Positions 8,624 to 18,735 are shown, counted from the stretch's first letter. The stretch: DNA of 64,000 nucleotides from Bradyrhizobium sp. CB82 (GCF_029714405.1 NZ_CP121650.1:2051001-2115000); one strand, 5' to 3'. Notes: generated from the letters alone by a model not told the origin. Numbers and translations are program-made.

Positions 8624-10213
8624 TCAAGACTGTTTGAGATCCTCGACCAGCATCGCCGCGGCATGGCGCGCGAGTGCCTGGGTTGGGGCGTTGGTATTGC
8701 CGCTAGTGATGTTCGGCATGATCGAGGCGTCAATTACCCGGAGGCCGTCGACCCCTCGGACCCTGAGCCTCGCGTCAACCACTGCTCGCGCATCCTGCCC
8801 CATCCGGCACGTGCCAACCGGGTGAAACATCGTCGTCACTGCACCCTTCACCCATTCGCCGATCTCTGCATCGGATTGGATGTGCGGGCCGGGATCGATC
8901 TCCTCCTCGATCACCGGCGCCAACGACTCCTGCGCCATAACCTCGCGGATCGCGCGTACCGATTCCACTGCGGCCCTCAGGTCTTCCTCCTCGCCCATGA
9001 AGTTCGGATTGATGAGGGGCATCGACGTCGGGTGGCTGTCGGCCAACCGCACCCAGCCACGGCTCTTGGGCTGAAGCACCACGAGTTCGAAAGTGATGCC
9101 GGAACGGTCTCCCGTCGGGCTGACGCCGCCAGTTGCGACGATGGGCACGTGATAGCATTGGATCGTAGGTTCGGCAGTAAAGTCCGACGGATTCCAGTGG
9201 GAAACCGTCTCGATGCCATTGCCCGCCGCCGGGCCATCCTTGGTGACGAAATAGCGCAGGCCCGCCTTCACGCTACCTAGGCCATGTGCGGCCGCTTGGT
9301 AACCCAGATCGCCCTTTACATAGGCGCGGACCGGCACGATCGCATGGTCCTGGAGATTTTCGCCCACCTCCGGAGAATCGACGATAACGGCGACGCCGTG
9401 CTGGCGAAGCTGCTCCGGTGGCCCGATGCCCGAGTGCATGAGGATCTTCGGGCTATGGACCGAACCGGCCGACAGCACAACCTCGCCGGCCATGATCATC
9501 TCGTCATCCACGAGCTCGACGCCGACGACTCGATTGTTCTCGACGAGGACGCGAACAACGGTCTTGCCGGTCAGAAGAGTGACGCGGCCCGAAGCGAGGT
9601 GCCGACGGAGATAAGCGTCGACTGCGCTGCACCGCCGCTGGTGCCCGACCGTTGACTGCACCGGCGAGACGCCGATCTGGCTCTCGCCGTTATAGTCGGG
9701 GTTATAGGGAAGCCCATATTCCTGGAAGGCTTTGAGGCAGTATTGGTTCAGCTCGTTGATGCCCTTGGGCTGCTGGATCGACAGACCACCATTGATGCCG
9801 TGATATTCGTCGTGGAACGTGTCGTTGTGTTCCTGCGCCATGAAGACGGGAAGCAGATCTTCGTACGACCATTTGCCGGTATCGCCGACCGTGGCCTGCC
9901 ACGCGGCGAAGTCGCGCTTCTGGCCTCGGACATAGGCCATCGCGTTGATCGAGGAACCACCGCCGAGCACCTTGCCTGAGCGATATGCTCGCTTGGTGCC
10001 GTGCTGGGGCACTGTCTCGTATTTCCAGACATGCCGATCTTGGGCCAATATTTTGGCAAAGCCGGCAGGAATATGGATGAACGGATCGCGGTCCGTGTCG
10101 CCTGCTTCGATCAGCGCGATCGAAACATCGGTGTGTTCGGCAAGATAACTCGCGACCACACATCCGGCCGCCCCTGCACCAACAACGACGATATCGAAGG
10201 CTTCTTGAGACAT
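8624..10213 (-). CDS. GMC-family FAD oxidoreductase (choline/alcohol dehydrogenase type)
   Basis: A 529-residue glucose-methanol-choline flavoenzyme. The N-terminus has the ADP-binding fold FDIVVVGAGAAGCVVASYLA, then the GMC signature around GKVLGGGSSINAMAYVRGQK (residues ~80-99), and the C-terminal catalytic segment around TTMFHPVGTCRMG with NTNAPTQALA. The substrate is probably an alcohol such as choline or an aliphatic alcohol, but sequence alone does not decide it. The leader holds a 53-nt TC/GA dinucleotide tract from 8 bp before the start codon. Element E2 lies 151 bp upstream. Confidence 0.88.
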   Translation of the reverse strand: MSQEAFDIVVVGAGAAGCVVASYLAEHTDVSIALIEAGDTDRDPFIHIPAGFAKILAQDRHVWKYETVPQHGTKRAYRSGKVLGGGSSINAMAYVRGQKRDFAAWQATVGDTGKWSYEDLLPVFMAQEHNDTFHDEYHGINGGLSIQQPKGINELNQYCLKAFQEYGLPYNPDYNGESQIGVSPVQSTVGHQRRCSAVDAYLRRHLASGRVTLLTGKTVVRVLVENNRVVGVELVDDEMIMAGEVVLSAGSVHSPKILMHSGIGPPEQLRQHGVAVIVDSPEVGENLQDHAIVPVRAYVKGDLGYQAAAHGLGSVKAGLRYFVTKDGPAAGNGIETVSHWNPSDFTAEPTIQCYHVPIVATGGVSPTGDRSGITFELVVLQPKSRGWVRLADSHPTSMPLINPNFMGEEEDLRAAVESVRAIREVMAQESLAPVIEEEIDPGPHIQSDAEIGEWVKGAVTTMFHPVGTCRMGQDARAVVDARLRVRGVDGLRVIDASIMPNITSGNTNAPTQALARHAAAMLVEDLKQS

Positions 10214-10218
10214 CAGCG

Positions 10219-10276
<58 letters not shown>

Positions 10277-10364
10277 GCCAATCTGTATCGTTCAACGCCC
10301 CTAGCCGGCGGCGCGCGATCGTAGTGCCTGATCCTGAGATTGATGGGACCTTGCGAGTCCGACA

Positions 10365-10431
10365 GTGACCTTGCATTGTGGGCGAGGGAAATGACCTCTC
10401 GCCATGAAGTCGATAGACGATCGTTATTGCC
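10365..10431 (-). promoter_or_regulatory. Conserved promoter-like element, copy E2
   Basis: Toward the GMC oxidoreductase it reads GGCAATAACGATCG, TCTATCGACTTCATGGCG, AGAGGTCATTTCCC and, after a short spacer, TGCAAGGTCAC. It matches the other copies over nearly its full length. It is the only copy with a long (151-bp) leader, which contains the dinucleotide tract. Confidence 0.7.
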
Positions 10432-10874
10432 GCGCGCCGCATACATGATGCCGTAGCCAGGAAAGATGCGAGCCTTATCGGACGTAAGACCGACGCTTCT
10501 ATTCTGCAGGGAGGTATAAGCCGTCTTCAGTTGGCAAACCCGCCTTGAATGTCATCGCGGCATGCTCGACTGAAGCTGCGAGTTCGTGCGGTCAGCCCGG
10601 AGAGGTGTTCACAGATGGTGCACAAGAACGGCAAGGAGCGCGTGACGCTTTGGGCATCATGATGCGCGTGAATACCTCCCCGCATTCGCACGATCTAACG
10701 AAGTCTTAGACAGATCGGTCATCTTGACGCCGACGCATTCGAAGATCTCTTGGAGACGAGCAAACTTTTGAGCGTGAAACTCCCGCTCACTGCTTTGGGA
10801 CTGAACGGAGCATTCACTAACTTGAGGACCCGCGATCTCATCAAGAAGAGGTGGGTACCGAACTGCGTTCACAG
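10432..10874. other. Non-coding stretch, nothing recognised
   Basis: About 440 bp between element E2 and the broken LysR gene. No supported gene or structured element was found. Confidence 0.5.
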
Positions 10875-11310
10875 ATGAACGACCAACTTACAGCGCTGAA
10901 GCTGTTCGCTCGCGCAGCACGCGTGGGGAGCTTTTCGGGGGCAGGTCGTGAACTCGATTTCTCTCAGCCCTCCGCGTCACGCCTTATTGCCGCCTTGGAG
11001 GTCGAAGTCGGGGCGGCTCTCTTTAGCCGAACACCCGGGCGATCACGCTGGCCGACGCTGGAGCAATCTACTTAATGCGTGTAGAGGCGATCCTGGCCGA
11101 GCTTGAGGAGGCCGACCACGAGGCTCGCGGCACCGGAGAGCTGCGAGGAGTGTTTCGCATCGGAACCTCGTCGAGTTAGGTCACTCCTAGGTTGTCGAAG
11201 CGAAGGCCGGGCTGGGCATCGTCGCCTCAAGCCTCATCGGTGCGGAGGCCGAGTTGGAAAGTGGGGCGCTCGTTCGTATTCTCGCCGAGGGCTGTCCGCA
11301 TCTGACGAAT
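10875..11310 (+). pseudogene. Broken LysR-family regulator
   Basis: The frame opens MNDQLTALKLFARAARVGSF with a full LysR helix-turn-helix (LDFSQPSASRLIAALEVEVG). Near 11030 a one-base deletion shifts the frame (ACACCCGGGCG where the family needs Thr-Thr-Arg-Ala). The continuation in the new frame is ITLADAGAIYLMRVEAILAE and ends at a TAG after FRIGTSS. A LysR-like C-terminal segment then follows in yet another frame (KAGLGIVASSLIGAEAELES), with about 130 residues missing in between. The regulator is therefore non-functional. It lies 400 bp before the nitroreductase, its likely former target. Confidence 0.8.
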
Positions 11311-11408
11311 GATATTGGTCTGAGAAAATCAACACTCCTATGCACTAAGCTTCGTCTTCATCATAAGCAGTGGACATTATTGACACTGGTTGATCCTTGC
11401 GCGCCGCG
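11311..11408. other. Start of a 380-bp non-coding interval before the nitroreductase
   Basis: Positions 11311-11694 hold no supported gene. The only recognisable feature in them is the 48-bp block at 11409-11456, which is also found upstream of the MDR gene. Confidence 0.5.
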
Positions 11409-11456
11409 TCGATGGCATCAAATCCATAACCAAAGGTCATTGGTTCATCGAGTTTC
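11409..11456. promoter_or_regulatory. 48-bp candidate operator shared with the MDR gene, copy A
   Basis: This block matches 13979-14026 at 41 of 48 positions without a gap. It opens with TCGATGGCATC, has AGGTCATTGG in the middle and ends CATCGAGTTTC. Inverted TCGATGG and (C)CATCGA arms suggest an operator for a dimeric regulator, plausibly LysR type. It lies about 240-260 bp before the nitroreductase start. Confidence 0.55.
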
Positions 11457-11712
11457 GTCGCGATAGCTTCGTTCGTATGCAAAGAATGCGGAAGATGACG
11501 GCCCACCGCACACACGAGTGGGTGGAGTATAGAGACAATCGTTCCGACATACCAGGCGGGGGAACGGCGGGCCGGCGACAACCAGATCCGCCGACCGCGT
11601 CCTATCAGACCCGCCGGGGGCAAGCTGAGAAACTCACATTGCCCCCAAATGAGATGTCGAACAGCCTCATCGCCGCAACATTGCCGGAACGACTATGACC
11701 AATGGAATCCCA

Positions 11713-12330
11713 ATGACTAACGCCGTCATCGACTGTATCTTGAGCCGAAGCGCGGCCAAGTATTACGACCCCGCCGCCACTTTGAGCGACGAAGAAATCC
11801 GTGAGCTGGTGCGGATCGGCACCACTGCGCCGACATCTTTCCATTTGCAGAATTGGCGCTTCATCGCTGTGCGCACGCCGGAAGCCAAAGCGCGACTGAG
11901 TCCGATCGCTTGGAGTCAACCGGCGATCACCGAGGCGGCCGTTACCTTCATCGTCTGCGGCCAACTGGCCGACTCCGGCGTAATACCAGATCGTCTGGCG
12001 CCTCTGGTGAAAGCCGGCATCATGCCTGCGGAGATGGTGCCAGAATGGGAGATCCCCGCACGCGATCTGTACATGGAGTATCCGCAGCGCCAGCGCGACG
12101 AAGCAGTACGCACCGGCACCTTCGGCGCGGCCGCGATGATCTATGCGGCCCGTTCGCTTGGGCTGGGTTCGACGCCGATGATCGGTTTCGACGCTGAGGC
12201 AGTGCACCGCGAGTTCGGGCTGAGTAAGGACGAAGTACCGGTCATGCTGTTGTCCGTTGGGCCGGAGCGCCCGGGAAATTGGCCGCAGAAGCCGCGCCGC
12301 CCGGTGAGCGACGTGCTCGAACTCGTGTGA
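11713..12330 (+). CDS. Nitroreductase-family FMN oxidoreductase
   Basis: A 205-residue nitroreductase-fold protein. The FMN-phosphate-binding SRSAAKYYDP lies near the N-terminus, TTAPTSFHLQNWRFIAV at residues ~37-53, and a C-terminal GLGSTPMIGFDAEAVHREFG segment. Family members transfer electrons from NAD(P)H to nitroaromatics, quinones or enones. An alternative ATG at 11695 adds six residues; neither start has a strong ribosome-binding site. The shared upstream block suggests co-control with the quinone-reductase-like gene at 14094. Confidence 0.85.
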   Translation: MTNAVIDCILSRSAAKYYDPAATLSDEEIRELVRIGTTAPTSFHLQNWRFIAVRTPEAKARLSPIAWSQPAITEAAVTFIVCGQLADSGVIPDRLAPLVKAGIMPAEMVPEWEIPARDLYMEYPQRQRDEAVRTGTFGAAAMIYAARSLGLGSTPMIGFDAEAVHREFGLSKDEVPVMLLSVGPERPGNWPQKPRRPVSDVLELV

Positions 12331-12831
12331 TATGAATTTCGGAGACTAGTGCCAAGAACTGCAGTTCTAAAGCCGGAACAGGTACCGGCCGATTGCAAAC
12401 AAAGACCCTCGACGCGTTTGCCAAGACCATCGGGTTCACCCCAAACATGATGGCGACCTTCGCGCAAAGCGTCTCTCACTTTCACACGCCGTTATTCCAG
12501 TCGAAGGTGGTCGTTCGCTACAATCCTTATGGACCGAATGATGGGAGGGAGTGTCGGTTGCAAGCCACCGACCAAAATGATCGCGCAGGGCCAGGGCTGT
12601 TCCCTCACCATCCTTGGCATTAGATGGCTCTGTACGCACTTGACGCCTCGTCAGTCGTGTCAAGGCGGGTAGGGCCTCCGAAGGAACGACGCCGGGTGAA
12701 GCCAACGCCCCATTCAGGAACCTGGTTGGCAACAAGTCGTCGGAGATCAACAATGCGGGGGGTAAGCATCGAGAGGCTGGTCGAAGCCTAATCCACGATT
12801 CACTTTGCTCGGGCTCCAGGACGAAGCAATG
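12331..12831. other. Non-coding stretch, nothing recognised
   Basis: About 500 bp between convergent genes (nitroreductase and ABM-domain protein). No convincing gene or terminator hairpin was recognised. Confidence 0.45.
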
Positions 12832-13515
12832 TCAGGGGTGGATGGCCTCGCCGCCCTTGGCCTCAGAGAAATACTGAGGCGCCTCGCGACGGTCGTACTT
12901 CCCGTAGTCGCGTACAATCCGTACTCTCCGAACCCTTGCGCCGTCATCCAGCACGGAAGTGTCTTCGTACGCCTGCGCTGCAGCCGCGTTCTTCCAAGAC
13001 ATGAGCAGAATCAGATCGCCGGACGTGAAAGCATCGAAGATATCCCAGGACGTGCTTTCGGCGGCCCATGGATTCAGGCCGAGCCGCTCGGCGCATTCGT
13101 AGGCGTTGTTGGTCCGCTTCCATTCCGCGGGGCGAGTCGCGTTAATCAGAGTGACCGTCGTTCCCTCGCCGACTTCGGTCTCATCGAGCCTTTGCTCGGA
13201 GAGGGCGTACCCCGGCGGCACTTGATTGTCAGCAGTGATCTGGCCGATGCGCAGGCGGTAATCAGCAAGGATTTTGTCGCGGCCCTCCTGCTGAACCTCA
13301 TGATGGGACCTGCAGGTGCGCCAGCGCACGAGCGACTTCTCATCCCGCCAGTTCGACAGTGAAAGGATCCAGCCCTCGCGGGTCAGGCTACGGTAACGGA
13401 CGTTGTCGACGAAGCCATCGACCAGCTCAAGCTCGGGACGCAGTATCTTAACGTTGTGGAGATAGTCATTCCAGTTCTCTCTATTGGGCAGCGTCTCGAA
13501 AATCACTGAAAACAT
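12832..13515 (-). CDS. Tandem ABM-domain (antibiotic-biosynthesis monooxygenase-like) protein
   Basis: A 227-residue protein with two ferredoxin-like alpha+beta halves. The first begins MFSVIFETLPNRENWNDYLH with YRSLTREGWILSLSNWRDEK; the second has TSWDIFDAFTSGDLILLMSW. This is the layout of tandem ABM proteins, a family of cofactor-free monooxygenases and haem-degrading enzymes with many unassigned members. Signature residues for a specific activity are not evident. The neighbours are redox enzymes for electrophiles, so a role in quinone or aromatic turnover is possible. Confidence 0.65.
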   Translation of the reverse strand: MFSVIFETLPNRENWNDYLHNVKILRPELELVDGFVDNVRYRSLTREGWILSLSNWRDEKSLVRWRTCRSHHEVQQEGRDKILADYRLRIGQITADNQVPPGYALSEQRLDETEVGEGTTVTLINATRPAEWKRTNNAYECAERLGLNPWAAESTSWDIFDAFTSGDLILLMSWKNAAAAQAYEDTSVLDDGARVRRVRIVRDYGKYDRREAPQYFSEAKGGEAIHP

Positions 13516-13978
13516 GTCGTATCGCGCTCCTTCAGTGCCGCCGCGTAATCGATCTCGATGTCGAGTGCCCCGGCCATGAACGCACTCGCAATTCTAGCTG
13601 GCCTAAGCTGTACGCTCTCGACCACACCCTGACGACCGCGCCCACCGCGATCGCGTTATTGATGAAGAGTCTACCGCAAAGCGATGTTTCGATACTCGCG
13701 TCAACACTTTTGGCGATTATCGAGAGTTCCGCTCGGGCTACTCGTCGAGAAGGAAGAGCCGCTCCGACACGGTCCTCGACACCAGCGCCGGCGCACGTCT
13801 TGCAGACGATCTATGGCAGACGTCAACCACGCCCCGCCGGCCTCCATAGCGTGCCGACCTATGGCTGAAGACGCCAATGCGGACCGGAAATCATCTTCCC
13901 AACCACTCACAATTTCGCTTCGTCGTAAGAAGCAGATGTTTCTACTCGTACCACATCTTTGACTTCTCGCACGCTGCA
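13516..13978. other. Divergent intergenic region, nothing coding recognised
   Basis: About 460 bp between the ABM-domain gene (minus) and the upstream block of the MDR gene (plus). No supported gene was found. Confidence 0.45.
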
Positions 13979-14026
13979 TCGATGGCATCGATTCCATATC
14001 TACAGGTCATTGGACCATCGAGTTTC
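13979..14026. promoter_or_regulatory. 48-bp candidate operator shared with the nitroreductase, copy B
   Basis: Copy B of the block at 11409-11456. Here the opening TCGATG-G-CATCGA is a perfect palindrome, and TCGATGG is mirrored by CCATCGA near the far end. It ends 67 bp before the MDR start codon, a promoter-proximal position. Confidence 0.6.
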
Positions 14027-14093
14027 CCATCGTATTTTCGATCCTCTGCGAAAATATGATCATGATGACATACCACACTCGAAGAGGTGGACG

Positions 14094-15011
14094 ATGAAAG
14101 CGATTATAGTGACCAACCAGGCCGCGGGAACGACCGGAATGAAGCTGGGAGAGCGGTCCCAGCCGCAGGCCGCGATAAACGACGTTGTCGTTGAGGTTCA
14201 TGCGTCAGGATTCGTTGGGACTGAGCTGGCGTGGCCCTCGACCTGGACTGATCGTAGCGACCGCGACCGGACGCCGTCGGTCCCCGGGCACGAGTTGGCC
14301 GGAGTGGTCACCGCCGTCGGATATGGCACGACAGGGCTGTCGCTCGGGCAGCGAGTGTTCGGCCTCGCCGACTGGTACCGCGATGGTACCTTGGCGGAGT
14401 ACGTCGCGGTCGAGGCACGCAATCTCGCGCCGCTGCCGGGCGACGTGGACTTCACGGTTGGCGCGAGCTTGCCGATCTCGGGCCTGACTGCATGGCAGGG
14501 ACTGTTCGATCACGGTCGCCTCAGGGCGGGCCAGAGCGTCCTCGCGCACGGCGCCGCTGGCGCAGTCGGTTCGATGGTGACCCAGCTCGCACGCGAGGCC
14601 GGTGCCTACGTCATCGGAACCGGACGCGCCGCGGATCGTCAGAAAGCGCTCGACTTCGGCGCGCAAGAGTTCGTCGACCTCGAGAACGACGCCTTGGAAG
14701 ACGTCGGCGACGTCGATCTGGTATTCGATCTTATTGGCGGCGACATCGGAAAGCGGTCCGCGCGGCTGGTTAGAGCCGGAGGGACGCTGGTGTCCATTGT
14801 CGGGCCGAGCGAGACACGGCCCGCCAACGTCTTGACAATCGACTTTGTTGTCGAGTCCGATCGCGCCCAACTAAGTGAGATCGTCCAGCGGGTGCGAGAC
14901 GGACGGCTGCGGACGAACATCGGTATCGTCTCGCCGCTCCACGAGGCTGTGGCCGCCTTTAACCAGACCGAGCGGATCAACGGGAAGAAAATCATCCTCG
15001 TTCGTCCGTGA
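14094..15011 (+). CDS. Zinc-independent MDR oxidoreductase (NADPH:quinone reductase-like)
   Basis: A 305-residue medium-chain dehydrogenase/reductase. The catalytic-domain motif PGHELAGVVTAVGYGTTGLS is at residues ~64-83, and the Rossmann dinucleotide site AHGAAGAVGSMVTQLAREAG at ~146-165. The zinc-ligand Cys cluster of alcohol dehydrogenases is absent, as in quinone/enone reductases of the family. The ATG at 14094 has GAGGTGG upstream. It shares a 48-bp upstream block with the nitroreductase. Confidence 0.85.
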   Translation: MKAIIVTNQAAGTTGMKLGERSQPQAAINDVVVEVHASGFVGTELAWPSTWTDRSDRDRTPSVPGHELAGVVTAVGYGTTGLSLGQRVFGLADWYRDGTLAEYVAVEARNLAPLPGDVDFTVGASLPISGLTAWQGLFDHGRLRAGQSVLAHGAAGAVGSMVTQLAREAGAYVIGTGRAADRQKALDFGAQEFVDLENDALEDVGDVDLVFDLIGGDIGKRSARLVRAGGTLVSIVGPSETRPANVLTIDFVVESDRAQLSEIVQRVRDGRLRTNIGIVSPLHEAVAAFNQTERINGKKIILVRP

Positions 15012-15912
15012 ACGGCACGCGCCTATCGATGCACGTGGCCGACCGGCATTGCCCAGTTCAGGCTGCCTTCTTCGATGAAGTGAAAGCACGTGGGTGCCGT
15101 TCGGCCGCGCTGCGCGGATTGGCTGTCTTGCGTCGGTCGAACGGATCGGGCCGAGATCGCATGCCCTTGAGCTTATAGCGCCGACGGAATGAGAAACGAC
15201 ATTCGCGAACCGGAACGGGACGTTGATAGTGGGAGTCGGAAGATTGTCTTATCGAAAGCGACCAATAGTTTCCGCGCGAACCGATAAATGCGCAAGGTCT
15301 TAGACAGAGCAAGTCAACCAGCCAATGCCATGACAGGCTCTCGCGGATTACTGTGCGCTCATTGTCGATCGCGGAACTAAAATGTGATATGGTGTTACGT
15401 CAAGCCGTCCGGGGTGCAGCTGCGGCCCTTAGTGGCTGCGCCGCGATCTGGAAAGCAGCGATTGTAGTGCTGAAAATCCGTCCTCACTTCCCCGGAGTCT
15501 ACCGCGGCCAATCGGGGATCCAAGAACATGCTCCGACTTACATACTGTCGGCAACCACCGACATTAGTCTTGATGGGATGCCGCCCAGTCAAATAGCGGT
15601 CCTCCAGCCGTTCTGAACGGAATTCACCGCTTGATCAGTCCGGTAGTCCAGAAAGTCGCTATCGACAACTACTTGATCACCAGCCAACCGCCAACTGCGT
15701 AAGCGTTGTAAGCAACGTCCCGATGAAGCGAACAGCTCGGTGTCGGGCAAGGCGCCGCCGCGCAGGATGTAGGCGCTAGCTATCTCGGCCGACCCACGCC
15801 GCCTTCTTTGATTGAGGACATATAAATCGTATCGATTGTAGTCTCGACGGCTACGATCTATTCAGCAACGATCGGCGTAACGTACCTATTTGGGGCAAAT
15901 CTGCATGCCGCG
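15012..15912. other. 900-bp non-coding stretch, nothing recognised
   Basis: Short frames occur on both strands, for example 15353-15616, but none shows a known domain, a good start site or consistent coding composition. No repeats or hairpins stood out. Confidence 0.45.
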
Positions 15913-16332
15913 TTAGAATCGAATCGATCGACACCTGATAGCCGGCGTCTCGAGATCGGCCACCAATACAGTGCCGACTTCGACCGCGCGGAGAACTGAG
16001 GTCGTCAGCAAGACCGCAACCGCGAGAATCCAGCAGCACCAGACGTAAGGCCCGCCAAAATGGGCGGTAGACGGGGCAGTGATGGAAATCGCGTCCAATG
16101 CGCTATCCACCCACAGATGCAGCCAGTAACGAATGATCCGGACGATCCCCGTCGCGTAGTCCACGAAAGCCGGCGGCAGCAGCGCCGTGGCGCGGGTCAC
16201 CGCGGAAAACCAGAGCGCGACAGGACTGTTCTTGCCAAAGTTTATCCGGAACGGCGCGACCATCAAGACGATGGCTACAGGATAGTCGATTAAGTAGGTG
16301 TAGATGGACTTCGTGACGTTGCAAAATGGCAT
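15913..16332 (-). CDS. SPW-repeat-like small membrane protein (paralogue 2)
   Basis: A 139-residue membrane protein related to that at 5153-5554. It shares TYLIDYPVAIVLMVAPF near residue 10 and GIVRIIRYWLHLWVDSALD in the middle. The ATG at 16332 has AGGAG at the same spacing as in the paralogue. It carries an extra C-terminal tail and several non-conservative changes in the second repeat, so it may be diverging. The function of the family is unknown. Confidence 0.65.
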   Translation of the reverse strand: MPFCNVTKSIYTYLIDYPVAIVLMVAPFRINFGKNSPVALWFSAVTRATALLPPAFVDYATGIVRIIRYWLHLWVDSALDAISITAPSTAHFGGPYVWCCWILAVAVLLTTSVLRAVEVGTVLVADLETPAIRCRSIRF

Positions 16333-16485
16333 AACGCAACTCCTGCGTGCTGGGCTGCTCGGTCGAGTTATTGGGACATCGAGAGTAGAGGCGGCGCCCC
16401 CAGACCAGCCGTTGTGATTGGGCGACCCGTGCTGCCACCAAGTATCGATGAGGTGCATGAGGACAGTATTCTCGTCCGCGCGCCG

Positions 16486-16517
16486 TTAGAAATGCAGTAT
16501 CGTTATCGTTTTCATTC
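16486..16517 (-). promoter_or_regulatory. Upstream block shared with the first SPW-like gene
   Basis: TTAGAAATG followed by CAGTATCGTTATCG and TTTTCATTC matches 5710-5741 at 28 of 32 positions. It lies about 155 bp before the start codon, the same distance as in the other paralogue. Confidence 0.5.
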
Positions 16518-16588
16518 TCTCCGGCGGTGGTGCGTCTACAGCTTTCAGACGCAAACGGTCTGCGGGCACTGGCAGATGGACGGCCGCA

Positions 16589-16762
16589 GTGATCTTCATT
16601 TGCGTCGCGCGTACGGGTGTAGATTGCCACGGGCGCCATACAGACATGCGCTGCGGCATGAACTCGCTGGCCTTACTGGTGCAGGAAGCCTTCAGGCGAG
16701 ACCCGCACGGCGGCGATCTCTATGTGTTCCGAGGTAAAAGCGGCAAGCTGGTCAAGATCCTC
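16589..16762 (+). pseudogene. IS66-family TnpB (Orf2) remnant
   Basis: The frame carries the conserved middle of IS66 TnpB: GRHTDMRCGMNSLALLVQEA, then DPHGGDLYVFRGKSGKLVKIL. The canonical start is degenerate, the protein loses similarity after KILQYGGD, and no TnpA or TnpC frame is nearby. It is a residual fragment beside the stop of the LysR gene at 16812. Confidence 0.8.
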
Positions 16763-16811
16763 CAGTACGGAGGGGACACACCAGCCCAGCTAGCTCGTTT
16801 CTCGCGAGTAG

Positions 16812-17888
16812 TCACCGCCGCTCGACTGAGTGAGGGTGCGAGACTTTCCGTGCTTCCCGATCTTCGCTCCGAATTATCCGAGGATCTCGTGAGCGATCGG
16901 CTCGGAGCCGTGACTCAAACAGGGAGCTTGTGGCTTGTGCATCGGGCCTGCGAATGTTGTCGTTGTTCGAGGCAGGTGCAGATGCGTTGCGGATTGTGTC
17001 CAGCACACCCGTCCAATCGCGAGCACGGGCAATTTTGATGAAGGCGTCAAGCGCTGGCGAATACCGCCTCCCCGCCACGGCCAAGAGCTGCACCTCGCAC
17101 CGGACGGGATCGCCCTCAATCGGAATAGCGGCGAGCGATGGCAGCCTGGGAGCGTGCTCTGGGGCTAGGATGGCTCCAAAACCGGCGGATGCCATTTGCT
17201 GAAGATGCCGTTCCTGATCGCTGCTGTGCACAACTTTTGGACCTTGATGGTTGACAAGACAAGTCCGCACGAATCTACTTGCGACATCGCATCCTACCCT
17301 TTCGAGTAAAATCAACTCGTGCAAGTCTTGTAGCGGGATGACGGATTTCCTCGCCATTACATGTTCCCGAGGGAGGACGAGCATGTACCGCTCTTCGAAC
17401 AGCGGCCAGCGATCGATACGCTCAGGTAGCTCCATAGCGTCGCCGACGAGTGCCGCATTGATTTCGCCATCCAAGAGCATCGTAACGAGCCCATTGGCAT
17501 CGGCTTCGCGCAGATCGAAACGTAGATCAGGGATGGTCGTGGTGAGCTCCCAGAGCACTTCCGTAATGAGTGCGGCCGAGATGGATGGCGACAGTCCTAT
17601 TTTGAGCCTGGCGATTGTCTTTTTTTGATAGCTTCGCGCCTGAAGCCGTACCGCCTCCGCGGCGGCAAATACTTGCTCGAGTGTGGGCAAAATCATCTTG
17701 CCCAACTCGGTGAGTTGGGTGAAACGACGTTCACGGTGAATCAACGCTCCGCCGAGCTCTTCCTCCAGCTTGTGAACCGCCTTTGTCAGTGCTGGCTGAG
17801 TCACATTGCATTGCTTTGCCGCTTGCGTAAAATTGAGCGTCCTTGCGAGGGCCAAGAAGTATCGCACCTGATGGAACTGCAGATGCAT
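16812..17888 (-). CDS. LysR-family transcription regulator
   Basis: A 358-residue LysR protein. The winged helix (YFLALARTLNFTQAAKQCNV, TQPALTKAVHKLEEELGGAL) starts the protein, followed by a two-lobed effector domain. The ATG at 17888 gives the canonical start MHLQFHQVRYFLALA; upstream ATGs are in frame but lack support. A charged C-terminal tail of about 45 residues runs past the usual end of the family toward the IS66 remnant, suggesting the native stop was lost in a rearrangement. The effector is unknown. Confidence 0.85.
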   Translation of the reverse strand: MHLQFHQVRYFLALARTLNFTQAAKQCNVTQPALTKAVHKLEEELGGALIHRERRFTQLTELGKMILPTLEQVFAAAEAVRLQARSYQKKTIARLKIGLSPSISAALITEVLWELTTTIPDLRFDLREADANGLVTMLLDGEINAALVGDAMELPERIDRWPLFEERYMLVLPREHVMARKSVIPLQDLHELILLERVGCDVASRFVRTCLVNHQGPKVVHSSDQERHLQQMASAGFGAILAPEHAPRLPSLAAIPIEGDPVRCEVQLLAVAGRRYSPALDAFIKIARARDWTGVLDTIRNASAPASNNDNIRRPDAQATSSLFESRLRADRSRDPRIIRSEDREARKVSHPHSVERR

Positions 17889-18735
17889 GCTCACACTCGA
17901 GAGATTTGCCATGGTCCGGACCATTTCAGGTCGTCGCCATGGGAAGCAGGGGCGATGGCAAAAGGATTGGTCGTGGAGTTTCCGACGAAATGGGAGCTGT
18001 GCATCGGCCCGGAGCTCTCGATATCCCTGGTGCGAAAAGTTCTCTTACCGACGCTCTTTCCTGCTAACGCCGCGGAGGATGATATCAGCTCAACTCGAGG
18101 GTCCGGAAAACACCCCGGATCATGAAGCTTGCATTGCGTCGATCCGATCTCGATATGCCGATAGCGATCTTGGATGTCGACGTTATGGGCGCAGCGTTTA
18201 GTATCCCTCACGGTCACTTCGACACCGGTGGGCAATACAGTTGACGCTGGGAATATGGTTCGCATCTGGTTATCCGTGACGCTGCTGTCCTGATGTCTCG
18301 CGAGAGATAGAGCAGATTGCGCGTGACGGTAAGCTCGGTTCTTGTTGCGGCGTTCTCATTCTTGCGGATTTATCGAGTGAGTAGTTCCGCTTCGTCTCTG
18401 GCCTGCTCGGCAGCTCCGTGGTCTCGATCACCTATCAATCTAAGTTGGCTTAAAAGTGAGCCGCGGCCTACAAGTGAGAATAAATTGCACAGGTCGCCCT
18501 TGGTTAGTTGATTGGTAGCTGCCCTTTTTGAATTAGCAACTAAAGCGCGCTTGCCACCCCGGGGTCGCCATCTGTCATTGCATCAAGGCGACTCAACGGG
18601 CCAACTCAATAACTGGTGCAGCTCTGTCACGTGAGCGACGGGCACGTGCTTGAAATCGCAAAAGCCGAAAGACACCAAGATTCGCACCGTCGATAGATAT
18701 TCGCTCCGCTGTTGGTTCGCTGCAGGATATCCGAT
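17889..18735. other. 850-bp non-coding stretch, nothing recognised
   Basis: Lies between the LysR start and the stop of the large sensor kinase. A 124-codon frame at 17891-18265 (minus) has no recognisable domain and overlaps the LysR leader. No gene is called. Confidence 0.45.

Noticed and set aside
17891..18265. 124-codon minus-strand frame upstream of the LysR gene
   Set aside because: No recognisable domain, overlaps the LysR start region, and its composition is unlike neighbouring genes.
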